From Moringa oleifera (taxonomy: Eukaryota > Streptophyta > Magnoliopsida > Brassicales > Moringaceae), in contig JAJFZO010000049.1 in the NCBI GenBank assembly GCA_021397835.1, positions 191,001 to 255,000 of the forward strand: a stretch of 64,000 bases of DNA, given 5' to 3'. A program made the translations under genes and the position numbers. This document shows, in pieces, positions 12,601 to 23,930 of this stretch. Position 1 is the first letter of the stretch. The number at the start of each line of letters is the position of its first letter. The notes beneath the pieces were generated by a model. It made no database searches. It saw nothing but the letters and a program-made list of their open reading frames with translations, and had not been told where the DNA came from.

Positions 12601-14473
12601 GTTAAGGAGCTTTCAAGCGTCATGCAGCTTAAAGGGCATAAGGTATCATGGCTTTTCTATTTATTCTGTTATTTGATTTCAGCACTCTCCTAAAATCTTT
12701 CAGATCATGCATGTATGTTCATGTAGCTATAATGTGAATTTAATAAAAGAGATGCTTCATGCAATCTTATGATATCCTTTCTTTCCTAGCAATTATGTTT
12801 GCTTTTCCCACATGGGCATATGCATAAATGCATATACATAATGTGTGGGCATTTGTGTATGGAGAGGTTACTTTAAAATAGTAAGGATTTTGGCTAGCGA
12901 TGTGTGCATTGTCCATCGTTTGTGGCACTTATTCTTGATGCAAATTCTTGCATTGATCTAAAGGATGTCAAATAAATGAATGAATGATCGAACAAATATT
13001 TGAACTACGGACTTGATTCAGTTCATTATGAATTTTCTAGCATAAATAGCTGGATAGTTAGAGTCCTGATTGCTTCTGATTTCTTTTCTTTTTTTTTTTT
13101 TATTGTCCAGAGTGCCGTAACTTGGTTATGCTTTTCTCCAAACTCGGAGCAAATCATCACAGCATCAAAGGATGGTTCTATAAGAATTTGGAACATAAAT
13201 GGTTTGTGCACTTCAATCGGCTTTTTTCAGTTTACCTTTGCTGAGCTGCCCACTCGCCCCACTTCCCCCGGCTCAACTTTTGTTCCTCTCTCTGTCGCAT
13301 GCACATATAATCAGTGTCTTAACAGGCTGAAGCAATATTATAAGAGTAAACCAAGTTGCATAGTTCAATAATGGAGTTCAAGTTGTTTCTCTTTTGTGCA
13401 TATAGTTGGTTCAGGAGAGTGCCCTTTGCAATTGCACATTCTGCATCTTGAATGTAATCCTGAGTCCCTGCCTTTTCTCTCCTCACTTGAACACGAGCAC
13501 ATGTGCAAGAACCCAGACACACATGCAGACACGGTTTACAGTGCACAGAATTCAGACATCTTCAGTGGTTGCCAGTATTATGGACAGTAGGAGTTAAATT
13601 GTTGGTTTATCATTTGTCTGGCAAACATGCTTTGTCCGAGAAATTACCTCCCTATTTTTAGCATCTATCCACTTCTTGCAAATGTTCTTCCTGTCTATAT
13701 ATAGAAGTACATGCTCTTAAACATGTTCTTGCTTGAATAGTATTGCCAATCTCCACAATCTAACCCTGATTCTTTATTTTGTCATCCTGTCTTGAAGTCC
13801 GATACCATCTTGATGAGGATCCAAAGACACTGAAAGTGTTTCCAATTCCACTTCAAGATTCAAAAGGTGCTACTCTGCACTATGATCATCTCAGCATATC
13901 TCCTGATGGAAAGATGTTAGCAGCAACCCATGGTTCAACATTGCAGTGGTTGTGTGTTGACACTGGGAAGGTTTTGGATACAGCTGAGAAAGCTCATGAA
14001 GGTAATTCTAAGCTATACGTTTTCTTGAGATTATCTTATGCCCTGCATGGATTTGCAAGTCGATGAGTTTGGTACACCAAAAACCCTCCTTCATGCCAAC
14101 CAACACCCACCCTCATGAAGAAAGAAGAGAAAAAATGTCATGTATATCTTGGCTAAACCTTTATGTCATGGAATTGCACCTCTACACTTGAAAAGTTCAG
14201 ATAGCCATGGAATAATTGCATTTTGAATTTGGTGTTGATCTGACTGTCTGTGCAGGGGACATTACCTGCATTTCCTGGGCACCTAAGCCTGTTGCAGTTG
14301 GTAAGTAACATTCCTTGCATGAAATTTTGTAAACATAAAGTTGTATACTTTTGTCTGAATAACTTAGTGCCATCATATGCTGTTATACAGGAGATGGAGA
14401 GGCCTTGCTTTTAGCCACAGCCAGTGTTGACAAGAAAGTGAAGCTGTGGGCAGCCCCTTCTTTACAGTCATAA
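9629..14473 (+). CDS. TBL2: Transducin beta-like protein 2 (TBL2)-like WD40 protein, ER-anchored
   Basis: Ten exons: 9629-9844, 10176-10281, 10742-10802, 10905-11200, 11930-12069, 12568-12642, 13111-13201, 13798-14001, 14256-14300, 14391-14473, giving 438 residues, close to animal TBL2. An N-terminal hydrophobic segment at about residues 5-25 (LPVVVLSVLVGALIAVVFL) is followed by a basic Lys/Gln-rich linker, then WD repeats. The first begins LKGHGDSVTGLCFSSDG; later ones contain LKGHKSAVTWLCFSPN, KDGSIRIWNI and SVDKKVKLW. In animals TBL2 is an ER membrane protein that binds the stress kinase PERK; what the plant protein does is not established, so only the topology is inferred. The start is the first ATG, placed immediately before the membrane segment. 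Confidence 0.93.
10300..10324. repeat. (CT)n microsatellite
   Basis: Twelve CT units just downstream of the exon 2 donor site of the TBL2-like gene; intronic. Confidence 0.9.
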
Positions 14474-14867
14474 AGAAAACGACTAATTCACCAATAGCAG
14501 GCACTGGCATGAAGCACTTTGATTTGAAATTCGATGAGTTTGTGCCTTTAACTTTCCAGTTTCAATAGTTTTAAGTTTGACATGAGATATGCATAGTTCT
14601 TCCTATTAAGGTTAAAGATAGGATGCACGGCCTCTTTTTAGGGCAAGATATCCAGAGAAGGTTCCTGGTCTAATCTTACAGAAATTTTGTTGACTAAGGG
14701 AGGTTCATATTTAAACAATGTGGTTTGTTTTCTGGTCCGTAACATTCCCATGGTTTTTTCTCAAAAAGAAAACTGATATCTCAGACACTGAACCAATGTA
14801 AGTACTTGGAATTGTAACTGCTGACGGCATGACAAGTGGGTGATTTTTTTTTTTTTTTTTGGGTATC

Positions 14868-14899
14868 CGCACGCGCACGTGCGCGAGCGTGTGTGCGTG
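14868..14899. other. Alternating purine-pyrimidine tract (Z-DNA-like)
   Basis: A T17 run is followed by CGCACGCGCACGTGCGCG and then GTGTGTGCGTG. The tract is almost strictly alternating and contains a CACGTG core. It sits 0.4 kb behind the TBL2-like stop codon, possibly at the end of its 3' region. Confidence 0.75.
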
Positions 14900-15019
14900 G
14901 CAGGAGAAAGCAAAAAACTATCGATGCTCATGGGGTGACCTTTCGCTAGTTGAACTATAATCATGATTCGGATTAACACCTAATGTAATTCACCAGGGCT
15001 GCAGAAATTTATGCCAAGT

Positions 15020-16985
15020 CGGTCCAATTAAGACCCAAGTGTTACGATAGCTAGCCCGGGAGTCGCCTAATTTTTGCTAGTATGAGGCTAGGGATTACGT
15101 AGCTCAACCTTTTGGGAAAATACCTGGCCCATGGATCAACCGACTTTTTTGAGTATTGGACTCAGGTTCGATTATGTGGTTTGATTTTTAGGCTTAAAAT
15201 ATGTGCCCCATGTTTATCCCACGGATTGGTAGTGTCAGGCCTACTATTTGCTGGCTCCAGGCCCAAGGTCTAAGACTTAATTTAAGAATTTATCCAAATT
15301 TTAGTAGTATTAAGCTAGAGGGTACATGGCGCACACTTTTAGACAAGTTCTTGACCCATGATTCAACCGAATTTTAGGATTAATAGGATAGCTAAGAATT
15401 AGGCTAGTGTTAGGCATACCATTTGCTGGCTCAAGACTCACAGCCTGGGATAGCTAACAGAGGAATCAATGCAATTTTTGGTAATATTAGGCTTGAAGTC
15501 ACAGCCCAAACTTTTGGTCAAGTACCCGGACCATGATTTAACCCAAGTTTTAGAGATATGAGGCTCATGATGTATGGACTGACCCAAGTTCATACCATTA
15601 CAGGGTAGGTTAGGCCTACGACAAGTTGACTCAAGGCTCCAAGCCTCTGACTTGAGGATATATGAACTTTTGAATAAGTACCTGGTCCATGAGTCAGCGA
15701 AGTTTTGAAGATGTTGGGCTCAAGAACAATTATGTGGTCATTTTTTAGCCAAAATGTTACAACTATGTTTAGCCAAGTGACTGGGGTTACATTGCCCAAT
15801 CTTTTGAGTAAGCAACTGAACTGTGATTCAACATAATTTTTGGAGATATTGAACTCAAGATTGATTATACAGCCTTATTTTTGCTAAAATATGTGGCCCC
15901 AGTTTATTATAATGATGGGTAATTTTTACTTCCATGGTCAGTTAACTCAAGGCATAAAATCTAAAACAGCATGTCTGGCGATCAATCTAATTGACAACAA
16001 TAGTAGGCTCAGGGTTATAGGGCCTAAACTTTTGGGCAAACACCCGATCCATGATTCAGCTAAATTTTTGCAGATAGGACCTGACCTTTTATGCTAAAAT
16101 ACAGTAGCCTAGTTTATCTTAGGTGCGCAGACTTTGAAATAAGTCTGGCCCATAAGATATTAGACTCATGATCCACACCAAGGCCTGCTTTTGGGCCTAA
16201 ATATTAGCCCATAATTCTACATTAGTTTGCTCCGTTGAGAAGCAGGTTAAGCCTATGATTCAATGGGCCAAAGGCCGAAGCTTAGGATGGGTAATCCAAT
16301 AATCACTCACATTTTATGAATATTATGTGCCAAGTTATATAACCTAAACTTTTGAATAAGTACATTGCTCATTATTCAGCTCAATTTTTCAAGATTTTGG
16401 ATCTCAAGTTCAATGATATAGTCTAATTTTTGGATCTGAAATTTATGGCGCAAGTTTATATGATTAATCGGTTGTGTGAAGCCCGTGGACTGCAGGTAAT
16501 CGGCTCAAGATCCAAGGGTCAAGATAGATAACTAACCTATGAATCAAACCCAATGAGCCTAACTTTGTGAACCCATGGTTTATTCCAATTTTATTAGATG
16601 AGCTCATGGCCTGATTTTTCGGCCTAAAAATATGGGACTCATGCCCTGACCCACATATCAACTCTGTTTTGTGAGACATTGAGAGGTAATGTTAAGTCTG
16701 CCATTAGTCGGCTCAGGACTCAATTTCTGGGGATATTAGGTTCACAAAGGTTGGAACGTTGTGCAGACTTACAATTATGCTGAAGGGCTGAGTTCAGGGT
16801 ACTGTTGGGCCTCGGATTAGTCGGCTAGTACCTCTCTTTTAAAAAAGATATTGGGTTCACAATGACCGAAAGGTAATGCAGACTCAAAGTTAGGTGGCCC
16901 AAGGGCTGAGCTTAGGGTTCTGTTGGGTCTAAGACCTGGCTCAATGGCTGAGTTTTAGGTACTGTTGGGTCTAGAATCTGGCTCA
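15020..16985. repeat. Degenerate satellite-like repeat block (about 2 kb)
   Basis: The same phrases recur with heavy divergence: CCATGATTCAACC-like (about 15127, 15352, 15529, 15690, 15825, 16047, 16370), ACTTTTGGGCAAGTACC-like, GATTATGTGGTCTGATTTTT-like, AAAATATGTGGCCC-like and TTTGCTGGCTCAAG-like. Spacing between equivalent phrases is irregular, about 130-320 bp, as if units had lost internal parts. Composition is clearly more GC-rich than the flanks. No frame stays open beyond about 70 codons, so it looks non-coding. I cannot assign it to a known satellite family. Confidence 0.7.
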
Positions 16986-16989
16986 AGGG

Positions 16990-17635
16990 TCTATCTCTAT
17001 CTCCAATCTTATACATTAAATTTAACAACAATTTAATGTTTAAAAAAAATCTGTTTAAAATATTTTAATATTAATTTTTTTTAATTTTAATTCATTTACA
17101 CTAAATTTCTGTTATAATATTATTTTAATAATATAAATAACAATTATTAATAAAAATATTTATAAATATTAATTAATTTATTTAAAATAATAAAATAATA
17201 AATATAATTTAAAATTTTAATTTATATGTTTTTATAAAATTAATATATCAATTAAATTTTATAAAAATATTTTTACCATAATTTTTATAAAAAAATTATT
17301 TCTATCATATTCATACAAAAATTTAAATTATATCGTAAATTATAAATTATTTTAAATTTTTATATTTTTTTAAATAATAATTTTAATATTATATATTTTT
17401 ATTAAATAAATAAATAAATTATTATTAATAATTTAAATAAAATAAAATTATATATTGAATATTGATCTTGTTTTAAAGATCTTGATGATATATATTCTCA
17501 ATAGAATAACTTTTTAATAAAAAATATATATTTATTAAATTATTAATAAAAATATATTTAATTTAAAAACTTAAAAAAATAATTATAAAAAAATTTTAAA
17601 AACTACACCGAATTGCAGAAGCCAATGGCCTAAGA
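16990..17635. mobile_element. Diverged copy of the AT-rich MITE family
   Basis: The interior matches the complete element at 23931-24730: TTAAATTTAACA, then TTCATTTACACTAAATT, then GTTATAATATTATTTTAATA, and a right end with ATTTTAAAAACTACACCGAATTG. The left end contains ATCTCCAAT and the right end AATGGCC followed by TAA. Both termini are eroded, so the borders are approximate. Confidence 0.6.
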
Positions 17636-17728
17636 TTACTAAGTTAGTTATTCTCATTTTCTGTGGGTCATCCGAGACAGAGCCCAACCGAGATAGACAA
17701 AACAGATGACTTTTAAAATTTTAGAGAA

Positions 17729-17801
17729 CGCCCACCGTGGGGCTCGAACCCGCGACCACAAGGTTAAGAGCCACGCGCTCTACCAACTGAGCTGGACGGG
17801 C
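17729..17801 (-). tRNA. tRNA-Lys (CUU), degenerate, possible pseudogene
   Basis: The 73-nt complement can be folded as tRNA-Lys with anticodon loop CTCTTAA. Compared with the clean copy at 18976-19048, the normally invariant U8 is C, the anticodon stem has a U29-U41 mismatch plus a G28-U42 wobble, and the T stem has a C50-A64 mismatch. Acceptor stem, D stem and TTCGAGC loop are intact. It is probably a decaying duplicate with doubtful function. A T-run follows on the transcribed strand. Confidence 0.8.
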
Positions 17802-18139
17802 TTTGATCTGTGATCCTCAACAAGCACATCATCTCACTAAACGTGGATTTGCTTGCAGAATCTGATCAGCCTCGATCATTAAGTATCCAGATTAAACGGA
17901 TGAAGGCCAAATGAACCTTAAATTAGAAGCAGACTAACCCCGTCACTGTCTCTCCCAACCCACTGATGAACCTTGACCTTCATAGCAAAGAATGTACCTA
18001 GTGAGACTCCGAGAGGAATCATATGTGCACAATGAACATTTTGCTAGCTATGAGGAAAAAGGATGAGCAAACTTGATCACACTAACCAAAGCTGTCATAG
18101 AAGCTTGTGAATGTGATATGTGAAGGACCCGGCCGGATA
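17802..18139. other. Unassigned spacer
   Basis: About 340 bases between the degenerate tRNA-Lys and the SMO pseudogene. I see no coding resemblance, no repeat and no clear regulatory signal. Confidence 0.5.
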
Positions 18140-18900
18140 ACGTCATCATGCGGCAAGGAACCATAGCTGAAGCAATAATCTGAGAATAAGAGGTATTGTG
18201 CAATGAAGCTGGAAGTCCATGGCATAGAGACTACCTTTGGTGGACCAAATCGATCCTCTTAGAGCTACAGTTTCAATGGAGCAACTGATGAATCCAGTAG
18301 TCTGTGTAGTCCTTTCTAACAAAAGGTACTGACAACCAAGTATCTCCAACCAGGATGGCAAAGAAGACTTCTACGGATTCGAACAAACGGCAGTATCATC
18401 TAATTAGTCAGAATAAGCACTCCTATACACTGAACAGGATTCGACGAGTAAGTAATAATCAACAAGTTAATCGAATGTTTGAGGATGATGCAAATGAGAA
18501 GAATCGATGTAATCAAAATCGTAGAACTCAAATGCTAGAAGCAAGTCAAGGTCATTTTGTTCTTCTGCATCTAATTTATAGAAATGCCTATTTTTCATGA
18601 CGATGATCATTAAAAAGAGAGAGAGAGAGAGAGAGGAATCAATCAACATTCTTTGAATTTCCGGATCGGATCAGCTATTCTTTGATCTGTTAAACGTAAG
18701 CTTCGATGAAACAGAAACCAGGCCCCAGTCACAGCCTCAAGACCCGAGCATCTTAAAATCATATAAAATCAAAGCAGCAAACACTAATCTCGATGGCAGA
18801 TGAATAGAGCAGTCGGAGATGAGCAACAACAAGAACAAACATCGCCATGACATCACGGGAAGAGCATTTCAACGGGATTTTTCTGTCACTCTTCCCATTT
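18140..18900 (-). pseudogene. Sterol 4-alpha-methyl oxidase pseudogene (two exon relics)
   Basis: On the minus strand, about 18140-18345 reads DYTDYWIHQLLH then a stop, aligning to DYSNYWIHRLLHCKW of the intact SMO at 22504-22826. It continues as SAMVPCRMMTL against PALVPGHMITF. At about 18795-18850 the frame reads MAMFVLVVAHLRLLYSS, matching the end of exon 1 in the SMO family. The two relics are in the right order and orientation for a duplicated SMO gene. In-frame stops, frame changes and loss of the second histidine box make it non-functional. No relic of exons 3 and 4 was found. Confidence 0.85.
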
Positions 18901-18975
18901 CGTGTACGGTCAGCGAGAAGAAAGTAGAGAAATAATAGAAACCGAAACAAGAAAAAGATAATTAAAACAGCAGAA

Positions 18976-19048
18976 CGCCCACCGTGGGGCTCGAACCCAC
19001 GACCACAAGGTTAAGAGCCTTGCGCTCTACCGACTGAGCTAGACGGGC
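18976..19048 (-). tRNA. tRNA-Lys (CUU)
   Basis: The 73-nt complement starts GCCCGTCTAGCTCAGTCGG and ends CCCCACGGTGGGC plus discriminator G. The anticodon loop is CTCTTAA (anticodon CTT) and the T loop TTCGAGC. All stems pair, U8 is present, the A and B boxes are intact, and a TTTT stop signal follows on the transcribed strand at 18964-18967. It lies between the SMO pseudogene and the 3' end of the intact SMO gene. Confidence 0.97.
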
Positions 19049-19580
19049 CTTGTTGCCCAAATAATTAATTATTTAATTTATTTAAATTCTCAAGAATTCA
19101 GTGCGCTGAGCAGCAAGCATACAACCAAGAATCTCATCGTGGTGATCCCATCTCCATAGGAAAAGGAAAAAAAAATGGTAAAAACTATAATTTTGCATGG
19201 GCTAAGAGCAATCAGGAGGAATATATATATATATATATATAATAGTGGGCATGATGAGGGAAAATACAATTTTATTGAGCACATACCATTTTGTTCAAGA
19301 TGCAAACTAGCCATTGACCTCATCATTTCATATGTTAGAACATAATTCAAAATGTCGTAATCAAAGACAACACTTATTCAATAAAAAAATAGATGCAAAA
19401 TCTAAATTAATTCATAGTGGTAGTTTGGCATCTCCCTTAGCTCTTCATCCTCAATTTCTCAATTCTCTCTTTTTCCCTTCAAGACATTAGAAGCAACATA
19501 AATTAACAAATTATATATAATTCATTTTATAATTAAAAGTATTACATAAAAATTTGATAAATAAAAAAATTATTCAGAAA
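19049..19580. other. Region downstream of SMO, with (AT)n
   Basis: Contains an (AT)n run at about 19220-19241 and AT-rich sequence that is probably the SMO 3' region. On the minus strand around 19430-19480 the reading GAAAAAGAGAGAATTGAGAA could be an alternative last SMO exon, but its splice phase does not fit cleanly. Confidence 0.5.
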
Positions 19581-22500
19581 TTACGTATATACTACCTTAG
19601 AGATGATGGACTTCTGATATCGGTAGCCCTGAAGAGAGATACTATTAATGTATTAGTGACATAAATTTTGCTAAAAAATAAAACAGAATTAAAAATAAAA
19701 TAATAATAGAGTTAAATGCGCAAAGTGGTTAATTACCTTGCTGGTTCCATAGATGTAGTCGCAGTAAGTGAAGACGGAAGCGAAGTTGCTGTGAGCTTTA
19801 GCTCCAACGAAGTGATGATAATCATGGTAATCTGCGCCTCCGTAGAAAGGAATGTATTTCGCTGGACTCCATGGGAACTCGTACCTGCACAGCTACGTTC
19901 ATTAGGTGGGGACGCAGATTTTATGCCCTTATCAGTTTTGTGAATTTTTTAAATAAAATATTATAAAAATATTTTAATAATTTAAAATATTAATATTAAT
20001 AATAAAATTTATTAATTTATTACGTATTATAATTTAATTAAAATTTCCAACAATAATTATAAATCACCGGCCCCCATTAAATAGTATTTAATGTTACACA
20101 TTAATTTTGAAAATAATATTTTTTATTTTCATTTATATATAATAAATATTATTTTAATAATATTATATAATAATTATCTATAAATAATATCTATAATATT
20201 ATTATATATTTTAAGATCACACAATAATTAATTTGATTTAAATGTTAAATTAATTTATTTTAAATATATACATTATACGCAATTAATTCAAATTTTTTAC
20301 TGAATTTTTATTTGATTATTTTTGAGTTGATGACATTTTTAAAATAATATATAATAATATTTAGATGGAGTTGTTAAAAATAAATTATTCAAATTGTTTT
20401 TAATATTCGATCAAACAACTACTTATAGAAAAAATAAAATCACTAATATTTAATATTTTAATAATTTATTTGAAAAAATATATGTTGAATTATTTATAAA
20501 AATATATTCCATATAAAAAACTAAATTAAAAAAAATATTAATACGTTTTTAAAAAATAACAAATAATGCTGCATCAAATTATCATCTCCAACTTTACAAA
20601 TCAAATTTAACACAATTTTAGTGTTAAAAAAATCTTTTAAAATATTTCAACATCAAATTTGTTTCATTTTCAATCCATTTACCCTAAATTAATATTATAA
20701 ATATTATTTTTAATTATATTAAATAATAAATAATAATTATAATATTAATTAAATTATTTAAAAATAAATATAATAATTAATTTTTACCTAAAATTTTTAT
20801 TACTTTATCTTATACAAATATTTATCATATCCGATCCTATCATTAATCAAATAATTAATTAATATTAATAATTTAAATAAATTAAATTATATATTAAATA
20901 TCGGTTTTGTTTTGACACTCTTGATAACATACTTTTTTAAGTAATGTAAGTTTTTAAAGTAATACAAGATATATTAAGTTATTTATTAAAAATATATTTT
21001 AAGTAAAAAATTAAAAATATTAATATATATATATATATATGTAGGTGTTTAAAAAATTACGTTTGGTATTGCTGCGACAATGTGATGCATTAATTGCAAT
21101 GGCAACAAATTAAAGAGATGAAAACACCAAATTGGTTTCTCCATTTTGATGTCTTTCCATTTTCATTAGACCATCATCACACTAAAAATTATTCTATTTT
21201 GATGTAAAAATATATATATCTAAAATATTCTAACATCAAAATTTTTTCATCTCTAGCACATTACATAAAATAATTTAACTAATTTTTAAATCATATTTTA
21301 TAATTAATATAATTACATAATAATTAATTAGTTTAAAAATAAAAATGATTAATTTAATTAAAATAATTAAAATATTTTTAATCAAATAATTTTGAAATAA
21401 TTTTTAACAAACTAATAATCTATTTACCTAATTTTTAATTAATCTTATTTGTATGATTTTAATAGGAATGAATTTCAGTTTTATTCTATTTATTTGGAGT
21501 TGAAATTATCTTTATCTTAGTTTATAATTAATAATTTTTAAAATATATTTTTTATATAAAAATTTATTAGGATAAATATCATTTTAAACCCTAAGTTTTG
21601 TTCTCCCTCCAATCAAACTTTATTTTCAAAATGTGTCGAAACAAACCTTAACATTTTAATTTTATCTAAATTGAATTTTATTAAAAATTTTAAATATTAA
21701 ACATATTCAAATTAAACATATTCAATTTTATCGAAATTGCACCCTATTTAAATATTTAAATATTATAAATATTTAAATTAAAAATATTTTACAACGAATT
21801 TTAACTCATAATTTTTCAAAGATATAATAAAATATTTAAGTTATTAACATGTAAAAGTTCAAATTTTTTTGAGTACTGAAAATATTTTTATTTAAAAATT
21901 ATATTATTAAAAATCTTAAAAAATTATAAAAAAAATTAATCAGTTAAATATTTTTTTAAAATTTGAGAGATAAAATTAAAATAAAATAAAAAATTTATTT
22001 GAGTAGTTTTTAGTTATTTTAATAATAAAAATAAAAAAAATTATTAATTTTTGTAATTTTTGAGTTGATGTTCAACTTAAATAAAATTAATAAATCAAAA
22101 ATTTATTTAGATATATTTTAAAAGTTAAGATTTGAAGAAAAATGGTAAAATTTAAAGTTTTAAATGATATTTAACTAATAAAAAATAACTTTTCAATATC
22201 AATTTAGTGTCTTTGAAGTTCCCTTGGAGATGGTCTTAGAGGGGGTATGGGGAACCCATTTTGCCGCGTCACGAAATTTAACACCAATTTCGTGATTTCC
22301 CGTCTTCATTGGGGACGACCTTACTTATATACTGGACACAGTGATTTTCTCTCTTTCTTTCTATCCATCCTCTCGTCATGGTAAGAAGATACAGATGAAA
22401 ACAACAGAGAAGAAAAGTCTTCTCTCTCATAAATAAGACGGCCTAATCAATCATGCAAAGCTATGTTGTGAGGTTTGAAAGATGAAGAAGAACAGGAGCA

Positions 22501-23336
22501 TACCCGCTGTGAGTGTCGATGGCTTCGATTTGTCGCAAGATGAACCATAGCCAGAAGGTTATCATGTGCCCAGGAACCAGTGCAGGACCCAGAAAGGATG
22601 GGATTCCAAGGAGTAAGACCTCTGCCCAGTGAGCGTACGGCGCAGCCAGTGCCATTGGAGAGGTGAACTCATGGTGGACTCTGTGGATTTTCTCGTACGC
22701 CCATTTGCAGTGGAGCAATCGATGGATCCAGTAGTTGGAGTAGTCCTCTACCACGAAATAAACCATTATTTGCGAACACATCTCCCACCCAGTTGGCAAT
22801 GGCAAGCTGGTTCGGATCCCAATCCACTGCAACCAAACCCCAAAAAGGGAACGAAGAACCCACAAAGCATTCAAACTTCAAGTTATATATCTTTCGCTTT
22901 CATGGAGAATGATCTGGGAGTAATATGAAATATAGAGCTCAGAAAGCAAAGGGAGAAAGAATTTCAAGGACCAGCCAGTTGCTAAAACGTTCAGTACTGT
23001 ACGTACCTTGATTATGGGGTAAGAAGAGATTTGCAGGCAGCCGACGACAAGAATATAGGTTTTCGCGACGTATTTGTAGCAAGCGAACATGTCTGTGATC
23101 GACTTGTTGACGTTGGGTTGAATCTTGTACTTGTGTACTTTCTTGGATCGACTAAGCTCGACGAAGATGTATGGTATAGAGACCAGAGAATAAAACACGA
23201 AGAAGAGGAGGATGTTGTGGAAATATAGAAGGTGATCAGCTTGTTTTGCAGAGTACTTGAACCATATTTTCTCAGCCATGGTTAGCTGTCGGCCAAGAGC
23301 TGCCTCAGCTCCATGCACGCTCGAGTATGATAACAT
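19581..23336 (-). CDS. SMO1: Sterol 4-alpha-methyl oxidase (C-4 methylsterol monooxygenase)
   Basis: ER-membrane non-haem di-iron oxygenase that removes C-4 methyl groups in phytosterol synthesis. Exons on the minus strand: 23336-23007, 22826-22504, 19884-19737, 19628-19581 (282 residues). All three histidine boxes are visible: WIHRLLHCKW (HX3H), IHRVHH (HX2HH) and YHDYHH (HX2HH). Several hydrophobic segments and the conserved tail FTYCDYIYGTSKGYRYQK are present. The start MLSYSSVHGAEAALGR matches the SMO1-type N terminus; an in-frame ATG 24 codons upstream gives an unlikely Ser/Leu-rich extension encoded by a CT repeat. The C terminus, SIISKVVYT if exon 4 is read through, is shorter than usual, and a further splice at 19596 is possible. 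Intron 2 (2.6 kb) is filled with MITEs. Confidence 0.93.
20582..22320. mobile_element. PIF/Harbinger-like MITE interrupted by a second element
   Basis: The left end reads TTA then TCATCTCCAAC; the right end reads TTGGGGACGACC then TTA. The interior matches the complete family member at 23931-24730: AATTTAACACAATTTTAGTG, then ATTTACCCTAAATTA, then right-hand CACCAAATTGG. The left terminus seems to have lost two bases. The element is interrupted at 21169-22235 by another inserted element. It lies wholly inside SMO intron 2. Confidence 0.65.
21169..22235. mobile_element. Nested MITE-like element (about 1.07 kb)
   Basis: Starts GACCATCATCAC and ends TTGGAGATGGTC, so the ends are imperfect inverted repeats (9 of 12 match). 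It is flanked by TTA on both sides (21166-21168 and 22236-22238), as expected for a TWA-targeting PIF/Harbinger-type element. There is no open frame for a transposase. It is inserted in the older element 20582-22320. Confidence 0.65.
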
Positions 23337-23930
23337 TATTTCTTTTGAGATTGAGACACTGAGAGAGAGAGAAAGAGAGAGAAACTTGAAGGAAGAGAAA
23401 TTCTTCAAAGCATAAAGTAACTTTATAGAAGGAAGAGGGCTTCTTCAACCAAAATAAACCATAAAATTTTCTTTATTCGTTTATTTAAAGTAAATATGAA
23501 AAAAAACAACTTCAAATTTTATTCGGATATTAATTTGAATATCAAAATTGTAATTGATATCTAAATTAAAATTCAAATAAAATTTATTTTTAATATTTTA
23601 TTTTATTTTATAATTAAAAATTAGAAAAATTATATTTCTATTATATTATTTTTAATTTTTTATTCCACGGACAACCAAAATGAGAGATAAAAGAGAAGAA
23701 AAGACTTCTCATTTGTATGTCAAAGACGTGTATGTAACTAAGAATTTTGGCCCACTTAGCTTTAAAAAAAAAAAAAAAATCGGCTCACTCCGCCCACAAA
23801 AATGAAGGGTCTTATCCACATTCAAGCTATTCAACGAAACTCTCCGACCTTTCGGTATAAACTCAAGTTATGGAGCATGTTTAATGGCTCTGCCAGACTC
23901 CCTCATTGGCTATACCCATCTATTTACTAA
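23337..23930. promoter_or_regulatory. SMO upstream region with CT/GA-rich leader
   Basis: A GA-rich run at 23355-23385 lies just ahead of the SMO start and would be a CT repeat in the mRNA leader. Further upstream the DNA is AT-rich. No TATA box could be assigned with confidence. Confidence 0.4.
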
